A stretch of 9,755 nt of DNA from UBA3774 sp045600025 (GTDB lineage Bacteria; Bacillota; Clostridia; Lachnospirales; Lachnospiraceae), in the NCBI GenBank assembly GCA_045600025.1, contig JAZRXC010000049.1:1-9755 (forward strand), given 5' to 3'. The translations under genes were made by a program, and so were the position numbers. Under the pieces are notes generated by a model. That model made no database searches and was not told the origin of the DNA. It saw nothing but the letters and a program-made list of their open reading frames with translations. Below, in pieces: positions 1 through 6,773 of this stretch. Each line of letters begins with the position of its first letter. The first letter of the stretch is position 1.

Positions 1-132
1 ACGCCGGAGGTTATTCGCTCGCTTGCACCTTATATAGAAGCAATTTCGAACGGTGATGTATGCACGGTAGGAACTGCCTCTCAGATAGAAGAAACAAAAG
101 AATTATTTGCCAGCGTTACAAAATTATATTAA
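1..132 (+). CDS. C-terminal fragment of an unidentified protein
   Basis: Frame 1 is open from the first base to a TAA at 130-132, giving 43 residues that begin TPEVIRSLAPYIEAISNG and end SVTKLY. The start of the gene lies outside the window. The stop comes 10 bases before the era ATG on the same strand, so it is probably the preceding gene of the era operon. In many Clostridia the genes before era are ybeY, a diacylglycerol kinase or a cytidine deaminase, but this tail does not match the ends of those that I can recall. I see no diagnostic motif in it and give no function. That it is coding rests on the open frame and on its tight placement before era. Confidence 0.6.
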   Translation, partial: TPEVIRSLAPYIEAISNGDVCTVGTASQIEETKELFASVTKLY

Positions 133-133
133 C

Positions 134-138
134 GGTGA
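134..138 (+). promoter_or_regulatory. Ribosome binding site that sets the era start
   Basis: GGTGA at 134-138 sits 4 bases before the ATG at 143 and can pair with the 16S rRNA tail. A TTG at 107 would add 12 residues (MPALQNYINGEN), but it lies inside the preceding gene and those residues are not part of the usual Era N-terminus. The ATG at 143 is therefore preferred. Confidence 0.6.
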
Positions 139-142
139 AAAT

Positions 143-1039
143 ATGGAAAAGATAAAATCAGGATATGTTGCACTTATAGGCCGTCCGAATGTAGGAAAAT
201 CTACTTTAATGAATCAGATTATAGGACAGAAGATTGCTATTACATCTTCAAAGCCTCAGACCACGCGAAATAAAATTCAGACTGTTTATACTGAGGAACG
301 CGGACAAATCGTTTTTTTAGATACGCCGGGTATTCACAAAAGCAAAAACGCACTTGGCACTTATATGGTAAGCGAGGCTCAAAAGACTATATCAGATGCT
401 GACGTTATAGTCTGGCTGGTTGAACCTTCTACATTCAGTGGCGCCGGCGAGCAACATATAACTGAGTTACTGATGCAGACCTCCACGCCTATTGTTCTCG
501 TTATAAATAAGTGTGATACGGTTAAAAGAAATGATTTGCTTCCGGTCATAGAAGCCTATCAGGGCAAATTAAACTTCACAGATATAGTTCCGGTTTCGGC
601 ATTAAACGGTGAAAATGTTCCGGAACTTCTTAACGTATTATTCGATCATTTGCCCGAAGGACCAATGTATTATGATGAAGATACGGTGACTGAAGAGCCG
701 ATGAAAAAAATAGCGGAAGAGATTATTCGTGAAAAAGCTTTAAGACATCTTTCAGATGAGATTCCGCATGGTATAGCTGTTATTGTTACTGCATATGACG
801 AAAGAAAAGACGGACTCACTGATATTTCCGCAGATATAATATGTGAAAGAGATTCCCATAAAGGAATTATTATAGGTAAAGGCGGAAGCATGCTGAAGAA
901 AATCGGCACGGATGCCAGAATCGAACTTGAAAGTCTGACCGAGGGCAGAGTAAACCTTCGACTTTTTGTGAAAGTGCGTAAGGATTGGCGCAATAATGAA
1001 GGTATATTACGCAGCCTTGGTTATGGGGATAAGAATTGA
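143..1039 (+). CDS. era: GTPase Era, ribosome assembly factor
   Basis: Era is an essential GTPase that binds 16S rRNA near its 3' end and helps mature the small ribosomal subunit. The 298-residue product has the normal family length. GTPase motifs are visible in order: G1 GRPNVGKS at residues 13-20, a switch region with KPQTTRNK at 37-44, G3 DTPG at 60-63, G4 NKCD at 122-125 and G5 SAL at 152-154. The C-terminal KH RNA-binding domain carries GKGG at 245-248. The start is the ATG at 143 with a GGTGA site. The gene follows an unidentified gene by 10 bases, and its TGA overlaps the TTG of recO by 4 bases, the common era-recO arrangement, so the two are probably translationally coupled. All key residues are present. 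Confidence 0.97.
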   Translation: MEKIKSGYVALIGRPNVGKSTLMNQIIGQKIAITSSKPQTTRNKIQTVYTEERGQIVFLDTPGIHKSKNALGTYMVSEAQKTISDADVIVWLVEPSTFSGAGEQHITELLMQTSTPIVLVINKCDTVKRNDLLPVIEAYQGKLNFTDIVPVSALNGENVPELLNVLFDHLPEGPMYYDEDTVTEEPMKKIAEEIIREKALRHLSDEIPHGIAVIVTAYDERKDGLTDISADIICERDSHKGIIIGKGGSMLKKIGTDARIELESLTEGRVNLRLFVKVRKDWRNNEGILRSLGYGDKN

Positions 1040-1689
1040 ACGAAAAAGTCGTAACAACAGGTATGATACTAAGGGCTGAGCCCATAGGAGAGTCTGATCG
1101 CAGACTTGTTATACTTACGCGCGATTTCGGAAAAATATCTGCATTTGCAAGAGGGGCCAGGAGACCCGGCAGTACGCTTATTGCTACAGGAAGACCTTTT
1201 GTATTCGGGAAAATGCAGCTCTATGAAGGCCGTAATTCCTATACTCTCGACAGCATTGATATAAGCAATTATTTTGATGCTGTCAGTCAGGATATTGACA
1301 GCTCATGTTATGGCGCTTACGTAATGGAATTTACAGAATATTATTCGCGCGAAGGACTTGAGGCAACCGAGCTTCTCAGGCTTGCATATGCAACGCTTCT
1401 TGCAATAGAGAAAAAACAAATGCCGCTAAAACTGATAAAACTTGTATTTGAACTCAGATGTATGGCTATTAACGGTGAATACAGTGAAAATCCGATTCAC
1501 AACGTCGGAGATGCAGTTGTATGTGCTTGGAATTACACTTTAAATACCCCGCTTGAGAGTTTATATAAGTTTAATTTGTCGGATGAAGCACTTGAGGTAT
1601 TTGACAGAGAAGTAAACTATCTAAAAAGCCAGTTTATAGACAGGAAGTTTAAATCCCTTGAGATTTTGCGTACGCTGGAAGAGACCTGA
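1036..1689 (+). CDS. recO: DNA repair protein RecO
   Basis: RecO works with RecR to load RecA onto SSB-coated single-stranded DNA and anneals complementary strands. The 217-residue product has the N-terminal OB-fold at about residues 1-80, with the typical TTGMILRAEPIGESDRRLV opening and FGKISAFARGARRPGS, followed by the helical domain. The start is TTG at 1036, with GGGGAT at 1025-1030 as ribosome binding site; it is the overlapping start after era. The next ATG (residue 10) would cut into the first strand of the OB-fold. The protein is shorter than the usual 240-250 residues and lacks the zinc-finger cysteine cluster: only C142 and C163 remain near that position. The final 41 bases are antisense to the 3' end of the exonuclease gene. 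Identity is based on the N-terminal pattern and the position after era. Confidence 0.9.
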   Translation: MNEKVVTTGMILRAEPIGESDRRLVILTRDFGKISAFARGARRPGSTLIATGRPFVFGKMQLYEGRNSYTLDSIDISNYFDAVSQDIDSSCYGAYVMEFTEYYSREGLEATELLRLAYATLLAIEKKQMPLKLIKLVFELRCMAINGEYSENPIHNVGDAVVCAWNYTLNTPLESLYKFNLSDEALEVFDREVNYLKSQFIDRKFKSLEILRTLEET

Positions 1690-2743
1690 TAGATGCAAAA
1701 AGGCTTACCAGATATTCATTCCAAAATGAAGCATCGTCCAATATTTTGTCACAAAATTCGGCATATGGGCTGCCGGCATAGCAGGGACGATATATTTCCT
1801 TGGCAAAATATCCCGGTAGTCTAAAGAATGTACCTTTACGTTTGATATAACATGTTTCTCTTGTGGCTTGCTGTCTGAATGCCGGATCAACCGTAGCGCC
1901 AACGCTTTTATGAACGGCCATATCTTCAACAGGAAGGTAGTAGTATTCGACAGCATGCGGGAAAAAGTATTTCAGTTCATCATGACACAAAGGTATTCTC
2001 AGAGTTATATATTCGCCCTCAAGGTGAACATTTACATCGAGAATCCTTCTTGATACAGGTATGGGATATGAATAGTCACTGTGTATTTTCAGCAAAACGC
2101 TATCATTATCCTGTGATAAGATGACAGGTTTTTCGGAAGAAATGTGAGCATTCTTGTCAAAAAGATGTCCATAAGGAAGAAGACTGAGGACTTTAGTCAT
2201 ACCGAGCACATCTTCGCGATTATGGAGAAGAATCATATGAAGACAGTCTTCACTTTGAGTTTTTTGATAGTCATGATAGACATCAATTAATTCACCACCG
2301 TTGAACTTATCAACCCGGTTTAATCCTGTGAATCGCTCGAAGGTTTTTTGCTTTGTGTTTTCGATTCCGAAGAGCAGCTTGGTGTGATGCAGACGCCTGT
2401 ACAGATCAAGAGAATCAAGACCTGATATTACATCGGGTATGCATAACTTGGCGCATCTTTGCGCAACATACGGAATATCAAATCTATTTCCATTAAAGTG
2501 TACTAATAATTTGAATTTTGATATATAATTATTGATATCGGTGATGGCATATCGTTCGTCTTGAGGCTCTTCGATAAGCCACTGGCGAAAATGCCACTTA
2601 TCATCGCAGACTTGATGAATGCATCCGAAGAGATACATGTGAGAACGCTCCGGAGATATACCGGTTGTTTCTATATCAAAGAACAGGGCATCTTTCGGAA
2701 CATCATTTATATGTAAAGTATAGTCTTCATCATATATTTTCAT
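1649..2743 (-). CDS. DEDD-family exonuclease, YprB/MrfB-like (RNase H-like fold)
   Basis: This is a predicted metal-dependent 3'-5' exonuclease of the RNase_H_2 (YprB) type, 364 residues. Catalytic motifs seen are ExoI DIETTG at 23-28 (D23, E25), ExoII HFNGNRFDIP at 82-91 (D89) and ExoIII with H174 and D178 in LLHNREDV. Bacillus subtilis MrfB (YprB) is the best studied relative and acts with the helicase MrfA in mitomycin C damage repair; no helicase gene is visible here. Residues 200-364 are not part of the nuclease core. They include a stretch KYFFPHAVEYYYLP at about 258-271 that I recall from related Clostridia proteins but cannot assign. The gene is divergent from ruvA (45 bases apart) and convergent with recO, overlapping it by 41 bases. 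ATG 2743 is the only canonical start after an upstream in-frame stop, and it has no Shine-Dalgarno site. The exact substrate is unknown. Confidence 0.88.
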   Translation of the reverse strand: MKIYDEDYTLHINDVPKDALFFDIETTGISPERSHMYLFGCIHQVCDDKWHFRQWLIEEPQDERYAITDINNYISKFKLLVHFNGNRFDIPYVAQRCAKLCIPDVISGLDSLDLYRRLHHTKLLFGIENTKQKTFERFTGLNRVDKFNGGELIDVYHDYQKTQSEDCLHMILLHNREDVLGMTKVLSLLPYGHLFDKNAHISSEKPVILSQDNDSVLLKIHSDYSYPIPVSRRILDVNVHLEGEYITLRIPLCHDELKYFFPHAVEYYYLPVEDMAVHKSVGATVDPAFRQQATRETCYIKRKGTFFRLPGYFAKEIYRPCYAGSPYAEFCDKILDDASFWNEYLVSLFASIRSLPAYAKSQGI

Positions 2744-2749
2744 GACTAG

Positions 2750-2778
2750 AGTATATATGATGAACCTTTTAAAATCAA
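2750..2778 (-). promoter_or_regulatory. Candidate promoter of the exonuclease gene, predicting a leaderless mRNA
   Basis: Read on the minus strand, TTGATT (2778-2773) is a -35 box matching TTGACA at 4 of 6, followed by a 17-base spacer and TATACT (2755-2750), matching TATAAT at 5 of 6. The seventh base after the -10 box is the A of the start codon at 2743. The lack of a Shine-Dalgarno site before this ATG fits a leaderless transcript. The -35 box lies just before the ruvA ribosome binding site. Confidence 0.5.
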
Positions 2779-2779
2779 T

Positions 2780-2785
2780 GAGGTG
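2780..2785 (+). promoter_or_regulatory. Ribosome binding site that sets the ruvA start
   Basis: GAGGTG at 2780-2785 precedes ATG 2789 closely. A GTG at 2783 in the same frame is part of this site and has no site of its own, so the ATG is the start. It gives MISYVTG, matching the usual RuvA opening. Confidence 0.7.
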
Positions 2786-2788
2786 TCT

Positions 2789-3385
2789 ATGATTTCATAT
2801 GTGACCGGAGTTTTAACAGAGATATATGATAAAATGGTTGTGCTTGAAGCCGGAGGAATCGGATATGGCATTAATGTTCCGTCTACGGTTATTTCATCAC
2901 TCCCCGGTATAGGAGGCGGCGTAAAGCTGTATACTCACTTTCATGTTACCGAGGATTCTCAGAAGCTATATGGTTTTCTTTCCCCTTCTGACAGAGAACT
3001 GTTTCGCAGCCTTATAACAATCAGCGGAATTGGACCTAAGGTTGCCCTCGGTATTATGTCATATATGAGCCCGGATGCACTTCGAATTGCTGTTTTATCT
3101 GAAGATGAAAAGTCTCTGTCAAAGGTACCCGGCCTTGGCCCGAAAACAGCAAAAAAAGTAATTCTTGAACTTAAAGATAAGTTCAGTATAGCTGATATTT
3201 CACCGGCTGGTTCTGATTCATTTGCCACAGCTACTCCCGGTGCCAGAGAAGACGCACTCGCTGCTATGGTTGCTATGGGCTACAGTGCTTCTCAGGCGCT
3301 TACTGCAATAGAAGGAATCGGAGATATAAGCGGTATGGATTCCGGTGAGATACTCGGACTCGCGCTTAGAAGAATGGTAAGGTAA
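2789..3385 (+). CDS. ruvA: Holliday junction branch migration protein RuvA
   Basis: RuvA binds four-way DNA junctions as a tetramer and loads RuvB rings on two arms. The 198-residue product is full length. The N-terminal OB-fold (about 1-63) starts MISYVTGVL and includes GGIGYGINVP. Two helix-hairpin-helix motifs follow, around ISGIGPKVALGI (78-89) and VPGLGPKTAKKVI (113-125). After a flexible linker at about 135-150, the C-terminal domain III (about 151-198), which touches RuvB, ends LGLALRRMVR. It is first in the operon: ruvB starts 3 bases after its stop. I see no convincing promoter in the 45-base gap; TATGAT at 2756-2761 lacks a good -35 box, so the promoter may lie within the divergent exonuclease gene or transcription may come from era-recO. 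Confidence 0.96.
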   Translation: MISYVTGVLTEIYDKMVVLEAGGIGYGINVPSTVISSLPGIGGGVKLYTHFHVTEDSQKLYGFLSPSDRELFRSLITISGIGPKVALGIMSYMSPDALRIAVLSEDEKSLSKVPGLGPKTAKKVILELKDKFSIADISPAGSDSFATATPGAREDALAAMVAMGYSASQALTAIEGIGDISGMDSGEILGLALRRMVR

Positions 3386-3388
3386 ATT

Positions 3389-4381
3389 ATGCAGAGAATA
3401 ATTAACACAGACATAACTGATGAAGATAAGAAAATTGACGAGAGTCTGAGACCTAAATATCTCGAGGATTATATAGGTCAGGAAAAGGCTAAAGAGACTA
3501 TGCGCATCTATATTGATGCAGCGAAGTCGCGTGGTGAATCTCTGGACCACGTTTTATTATACGGACCTCCCGGTCTCGGCAAGACTACGCTTGCAGGCAT
3601 TATCGCAAATGAAATGGGCAAAAACATCAGAATCACTTCCGGCCCTGCTATTGAAAAGCCCGGTGAGATGGCTGCTATATTAAGCTCGCTTCAAGAAGGT
3701 GATGTGTTGTTTATAGATGAAGTACACCGACTTAACAGACAGGTAGAAGAACTTCTATATCCGGCCATGGAGGATTTTGCAATAGATATCATGCTTGGTA
3801 AGGGAGAGACGGCAAGAAGTGTCAGACTAAATCTTCCTCATTTCACGCTTGTGGGCGCAACTACAAGAGCCGGTATGCTTACAGCACCGCTTCGTGACCG
3901 ATTCGGAATTGTTCACAGGCTTGAGTTTTACACGCCTGATGAATTGAAGAATATTATTAACAGGAGCGCTTCTGTTTTGTCTGTTGATATTAATGACGAA
4001 GCGGCATCTGAACTTGCAAGAAGATCACGCGGTACGCCGAGACTTGCTAACAGACTGCTTAAGCGTGTTCGCGACTTCGCACAGGTAAAGGGTACGGGAG
4101 CAATTGATTTGCAGGTTACACGTGATACATTATCTGTCCTTGATATTGACGAAGCCGGCCTCGACTCATCAGACAGAAGAGTTTTACTTACTATAGCAGA
4201 AAGTTTCAAGGGTGGTCCTGTAGGCGCCGAAACCTTGGCAGCAGCTATAGGAGAGGACGTCGGAACGCTGGAAGACGTAATTGAACCTTATCTCATTCAG
4301 AATGGTCTTCTTCAACGTACTCCGCGCGGTAGAGTGGTGACAGAGGGAGCATATAGGCACCTCGGTCTTATGAATTTTTAA
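3389..4381 (+). CDS. ruvB: Holliday junction branch migration helicase RuvB
   Basis: RuvB is the AAA+ hexameric motor that pumps DNA through the RuvA-bound junction. The 330-residue product has the normal length. Visible motifs are the N-terminal RPKYLEDYIGQ (21-31), Walker A GPPGLGKTT (59-67), Walker B LFIDE (107-111), sensor 1 GATTR (156-160), LRDRFG (168-173) carrying the arginine finger, sensor 2 GTPR (215-218), and the C-terminal winged helix with GPVGAETLA (276-284) and TPRGR (311-315). The ATG at 3389 follows the ruvA stop by 3 bases, and its AAGG site overlaps the end of ruvA. Its own TAA shares one base with the ribosome binding site of zapA, so co-translation along the operon is likely. 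Confidence 0.98.
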   Translation: MQRIINTDITDEDKKIDESLRPKYLEDYIGQEKAKETMRIYIDAAKSRGESLDHVLLYGPPGLGKTTLAGIIANEMGKNIRITSGPAIEKPGEMAAILSSLQEGDVLFIDEVHRLNRQVEELLYPAMEDFAIDIMLGKGETARSVRLNLPHFTLVGATTRAGMLTAPLRDRFGIVHRLEFYTPDELKNIINRSASVLSVDINDEAASELARRSRGTPRLANRLLKRVRDFAQVKGTGAIDLQVTRDTLSVLDIDEAGLDSSDRRVLLTIAESFKGGPVGAETLAAAIGEDVGTLEDVIEPYLIQNGLLQRTPRGRVVTEGAYRHLGLMNF

Positions 4382-4390
4382 GGAGGGCGT

Positions 4391-4708
4391 ATGACTAAAA
4401 ATTACACAGAGGTCATTATAGACGGCAAGACTTATGTGCTTGGCGGTTACGAAGATGATGAGTACTTACAGACCATCGCCACGTATATAAATACCAAACT
4501 CAGTGAATTAAAGAAAACCGAAAATTTCAAGCGTCAGCCCTCTGATTACAGAAAAATAATGCTTGATCTGAACATAGCAGATGATTATTACAAGCTGCGC
4601 CACAGACTTGCTGAACTTGAAACCGAAAAAAAGATGCTTGAGAAAGAAGTAAATGACCTGAAAAGAGAATTGTTAGGTCAAGATTATCACAGTAAGAAGG
4701 GTTATTAA
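4391..4708 (+). CDS. zapA: Cell division protein ZapA
   Basis: ZapA is a small cytoplasmic protein that binds FtsZ and bundles its filaments at the division site. The product has 105 residues. The N-terminal globular part has the family pattern (VIIDGKTYVLGGYEDDEYLQTIA starting near residue 8) with a short helix of the type that follows in ZapA. A charged heptad-rich helix from about 70 to 95 (LAELETEKKMLEKEVNDLKREL) is the expected coiled coil. A perfect AGGAGG at 4381-4386 lies 4 bases before the ATG, the strongest site in the operon. The stop overlaps the next start (TAATG). ZapA followed by a U32 gene is a common order in Clostridia. Identity is by length, pattern and place. Confidence 0.88.
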   Translation: MTKNYTEVIIDGKTYVLGGYEDDEYLQTIATYINTKLSELKKTENFKRQPSDYRKIMLDLNIADDYYKLRHRLAELETEKKMLEKEVNDLKRELLGQDYHSKKGY

Positions 4709-5991
4709 TGAAAGTACCTGAACTACTCGCTCCGGCTGGAAGTATTGAAAGCATGAGAGCCGCTGTAAATGCCGGTGCAGATGCTGTATATATGGGTGGA
4801 CCGAAATACGGTGCCCGCGCATATGCCGAAAATCCCGATTTGGAGGGTCTTATTAAGACCCTTCGATTTTTGCATTTATACGGCCGAAAGCTTTACCTTA
4901 CCGTAAATACATTAATTAAAGAACGTGAGATGGGTGAAGAAGTTATCTCTTTTCTCCGTCCGCTTTATGAAGAAGGACTGGATGCAGTTATAGTTCAGGA
5001 TTACGGCGTGACTTCACTTATCAGGGAAAGTTTTCCTGCGCTTCCTATTCATGCCAGTACGCAGATGGCAGTGTCAAGTGAATACGGTACGAGATTATTA
5101 TCTGATATCGGAATAAGTCGCATAGTCCTTCCTCGCGAATTATCTCTTGAAGATATAAAAAAAGTAACTGAGCTTGGTGAAATTGAAACAGAATGCTTTA
5201 TTCACGGTGCTCTTTGTTATTGCTATTCCGGTCAGTGTCTTATGAGCAGTATTATCGGTGGACGTTCGGGAAACAGGGGACGATGTGCGCAGGTATGCAG
5301 ACTTGGTTTTCCGAAAGATCATCTGCTCAATCTTAAAGATCTTAATACACTGATGATTCTTCCTGATATTATTGATACAGGCGTTGCATCACTTAAAATT
5401 GAAGGACGTATGAAGAGCCCCAGATATACTGCGGGCGTTACTTCGGTTTATCGTAAATACATTGATATGTATGCAACTCTTGGCCGGGATGGATATAAAG
5501 TATCTGCAGCTGATAAGAAATTATTAACCGAGCTCTATGACAGAGGCGGTATTACAACGGGATATTTTACACGACATAACGGTAAGGATATGATATTTAA
5601 GGGCGATAAACCGGAAATGCGTGAAGTATCCGCAAAAACCCTCGAGGCAATTGACAAGAAATTTATTGATAACAATATCAGAATTCCTGTTCAGGCAGAA
5701 GTTACGATTATTTCGGGATTACCTCTTCATATGACGCTTACTGACGGAGAACGAAGCGTGACGGTCTATGGTGACGTAGTAAGTCGCGCTCAAAGCAGAC
5801 CGCTTACCGAAGAAGACGTAAAGAGAAGCATATCCAAATTCGGCGATACTTGTTTTGAGCTTACCTGTCTCGACATAAATTTAAATCCGGACGCATTTGT
5901 ACCGGTATCCGTGTTGAATAATTTACGCAGAAATGCATCTGAAGAACTGGAGAAGGAGAGAATAAATGGATATAAACGTATTAATTTCTGA
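4708..5991 (+). CDS. U32-family protein, N-terminal part of a split gene
   Basis: U32 proteins are called peptidases, but the characterised relatives TrhP (tRNA), RlhA (23S rRNA) and UbiU/UbiV are Fe-S proteins of hydroxylation pathways, so an RNA-modification role is as likely as proteolysis. The 427-residue product has the U32 TIM-barrel opening PELLAPAGSIESMRAAV and the family signature from about 160 to 200, with FIHGALC, YSGQC and NRGRCAQVCR. The cysteines there (C163, C170, C172, C177, C193, C197) include probable Fe-S ligands. KIEGRMKSPRY at 230-240 closes the barrel. Residues from about 300 to 415 resemble the collagenase-type domain (PF12392), including RPLTEEDVKRSISKFG. The start shares one base with the zapA stop. 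In related Clostridia a further C-terminal part normally continues in the same chain; here it is the next gene, overlapping by 26 bases. Confidence 0.92.
   Translation: MKVPELLAPAGSIESMRAAVNAGADAVYMGGPKYGARAYAENPDLEGLIKTLRFLHLYGRKLYLTVNTLIKEREMGEEVISFLRPLYEEGLDAVIVQDYGVTSLIRESFPALPIHASTQMAVSSEYGTRLLSDIGISRIVLPRELSLEDIKKVTELGEIETECFIHGALCYCYSGQCLMSSIIGGRSGNRGRCAQVCRLGFPKDHLLNLKDLNTLMILPDIIDTGVASLKIEGRMKSPRYTAGVTSVYRKYIDMYATLGRDGYKVSAADKKLLTELYDRGGITTGYFTRHNGKDMIFKGDKPEMREVSAKTLEAIDKKFIDNNIRIPVQAEVTIISGLPLHMTLTDGERSVTVYGDVVSRAQSRPLTEEDVKRSISKFGDTCFELTCLDINLNPDAFVPVSVLNNLRRNASEELEKERINGYKRINF
4842..4871 (+). terminator. Terminator-like hairpin inside the U32 gene (tentative)
   Basis: AGGGTCTT (4844-4851) and AAGACCCT (4855-4862) form a perfect 8-bp stem with an ATT loop, extended by one G-U and one G-C pair (4842-4843 with 4863-4864). 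After two bases follows TTTTT (4867-4871). This has the form of an intrinsic terminator about 135 bases into the coding region. It may be chance, because an 8-bp perfect stem is not rare in 10 kb. Confidence 0.3.
5953..5958 (+). promoter_or_regulatory. Ribosome binding site for the second U32 gene, inside the first
   Basis: AAGGAG at 5953-5958 is 7 bases before ATG 5966, an ideal distance. The same bases encode part of ELEKERI near the end of the upstream protein, so a Glu/Lys-rich linker doubles as a translation start site. An in-frame TAA at 5963-5965 directly precedes the ATG, which excludes a longer start in that frame. Confidence 0.75.
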
Positions 5992-6757
5992 CATATCCGT
6001 ATTTGATGATGTGATTTCCTTCCCGGGGATTACCGGTATTTACGTTGAGATGGAACGTATAACTCGAGATAGGATAAAGCCTATCGTTCACGGAGCCCAC
6101 GCTGCAGGTAAAAATATTTACTTTGCTATGCCATACATATTTGATTCATCAATGCCTGATACATTAATGCGCAAATTAGATGCACTTATGAGCTTTTCTC
6201 CCGACGGGTACCTGATAAGAAATCTTGATGAATTAGGATTCATTGAGGAAAAAGGAATCCCCGGAAAAAGAATTTTAGATGCCGGACTTTATACCTGGAA
6301 TAAAGCTGCAACAAAACAACTGGAGAAGCTCGGAGCCGATTATTTTACTGCTCCTTACGAGCTGAATAAATATGAACTTGCGGAGCGAGGATTTGCAAAA
6401 ACGGAAATAGTCGCATACGGATATTATCCTGTAATGATATCAAACAATTGCTTAAAGCAAACTACAGGTAAATGTGCCAAAGAAAAAGAGCCTTACACCA
6501 TAACTAAGCTTCATGACAGAACCGGCGCTGATTTTCGCGCAGTAAATTGTTGTACATATTGCTATAACATTATTTACAACAGCGTTCCTACTTGGCTTTT
6601 GGATGAGCCGGAGATTTATAAGGCCGATAGTATAAGGCTTAGTTTTACTACGGAGCCAAGTATGGAAATCAAGTCAATACTTAAAAAATTCTTCGACGGA
6701 GATGTCGTTCCCGGTAAGATGATTACAAGAGGACACTTCAATCGAGGTGCAGAATAA
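5966..6757 (+). CDS. U32-family protein, C-terminal part of a split gene
   Basis: The 263-residue product matches the C-terminal part of long clostridial U32 proteins. It has a TIM-barrel-like run (GITGIYVEME at 21-30, IYFAMPYIF at 51-59, a barrel strand with DYFTAPYELNKYEL at 125-138) and ends ITRGHFNRGAE, very like the usual end of those proteins. It has its own cysteine set: C162 in ISNNCLKQT, C170, then C195, C196 and C199 in NCCTYCYNIIYNSVP. These could bind a second metal or Fe-S centre; this is inference. It lies +1 relative to the upstream gene, overlaps its last 26 bases and has a good ribosome binding site there, so the two halves are likely made as separate, coupled chains that assemble. 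A sequencing indel in the overlap is the alternative. It is the last gene of the ruvA operon. Confidence 0.85.
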   Translation: MDINVLISDISVFDDVISFPGITGIYVEMERITRDRIKPIVHGAHAAGKNIYFAMPYIFDSSMPDTLMRKLDALMSFSPDGYLIRNLDELGFIEEKGIPGKRILDAGLYTWNKAATKQLEKLGADYFTAPYELNKYELAERGFAKTEIVAYGYYPVMISNNCLKQTTGKCAKEKEPYTITKLHDRTGADFRAVNCCTYCYNIIYNSVPTWLLDEPEIYKADSIRLSFTTEPSMEIKSILKKFFDGDVVPGKMITRGHFNRGAE

Positions 6758-6773
6758 TTGATTAAATTTATGA

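Noticed and set aside
107..142. Longer Era from a TTG at 107
   Set aside because: It would overlap the preceding gene, and the extra 12 residues are not Era-like; ATG 143 has a GGTGA site.
1743..1757. Palindrome ATTTTGTCACAAAAT near the convergent gene ends as a shared terminator
   Set aside because: With a workable loop only about 6 mostly A-T pairs remain, there is no T-run at the right distance, and it lies within the exonuclease coding region.
3218..3550. Minus-strand open frame of 110 codons across the ruvA-ruvB junction
   Set aside because: It is antisense to two well-supported genes, has no family resemblance and no ribosome binding site that I can see; other antisense frames in the window were set aside for the same reason.
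5966..5991. Programmed +1 frameshift joining the two U32 frames, as in prfB
   Set aside because: The junction reads TTC TGA C rather than CTT TGA C, the slip would pair poorly, and the AAGGAG is about 28 bases away, fitting a new start at ATG 5966 instead.
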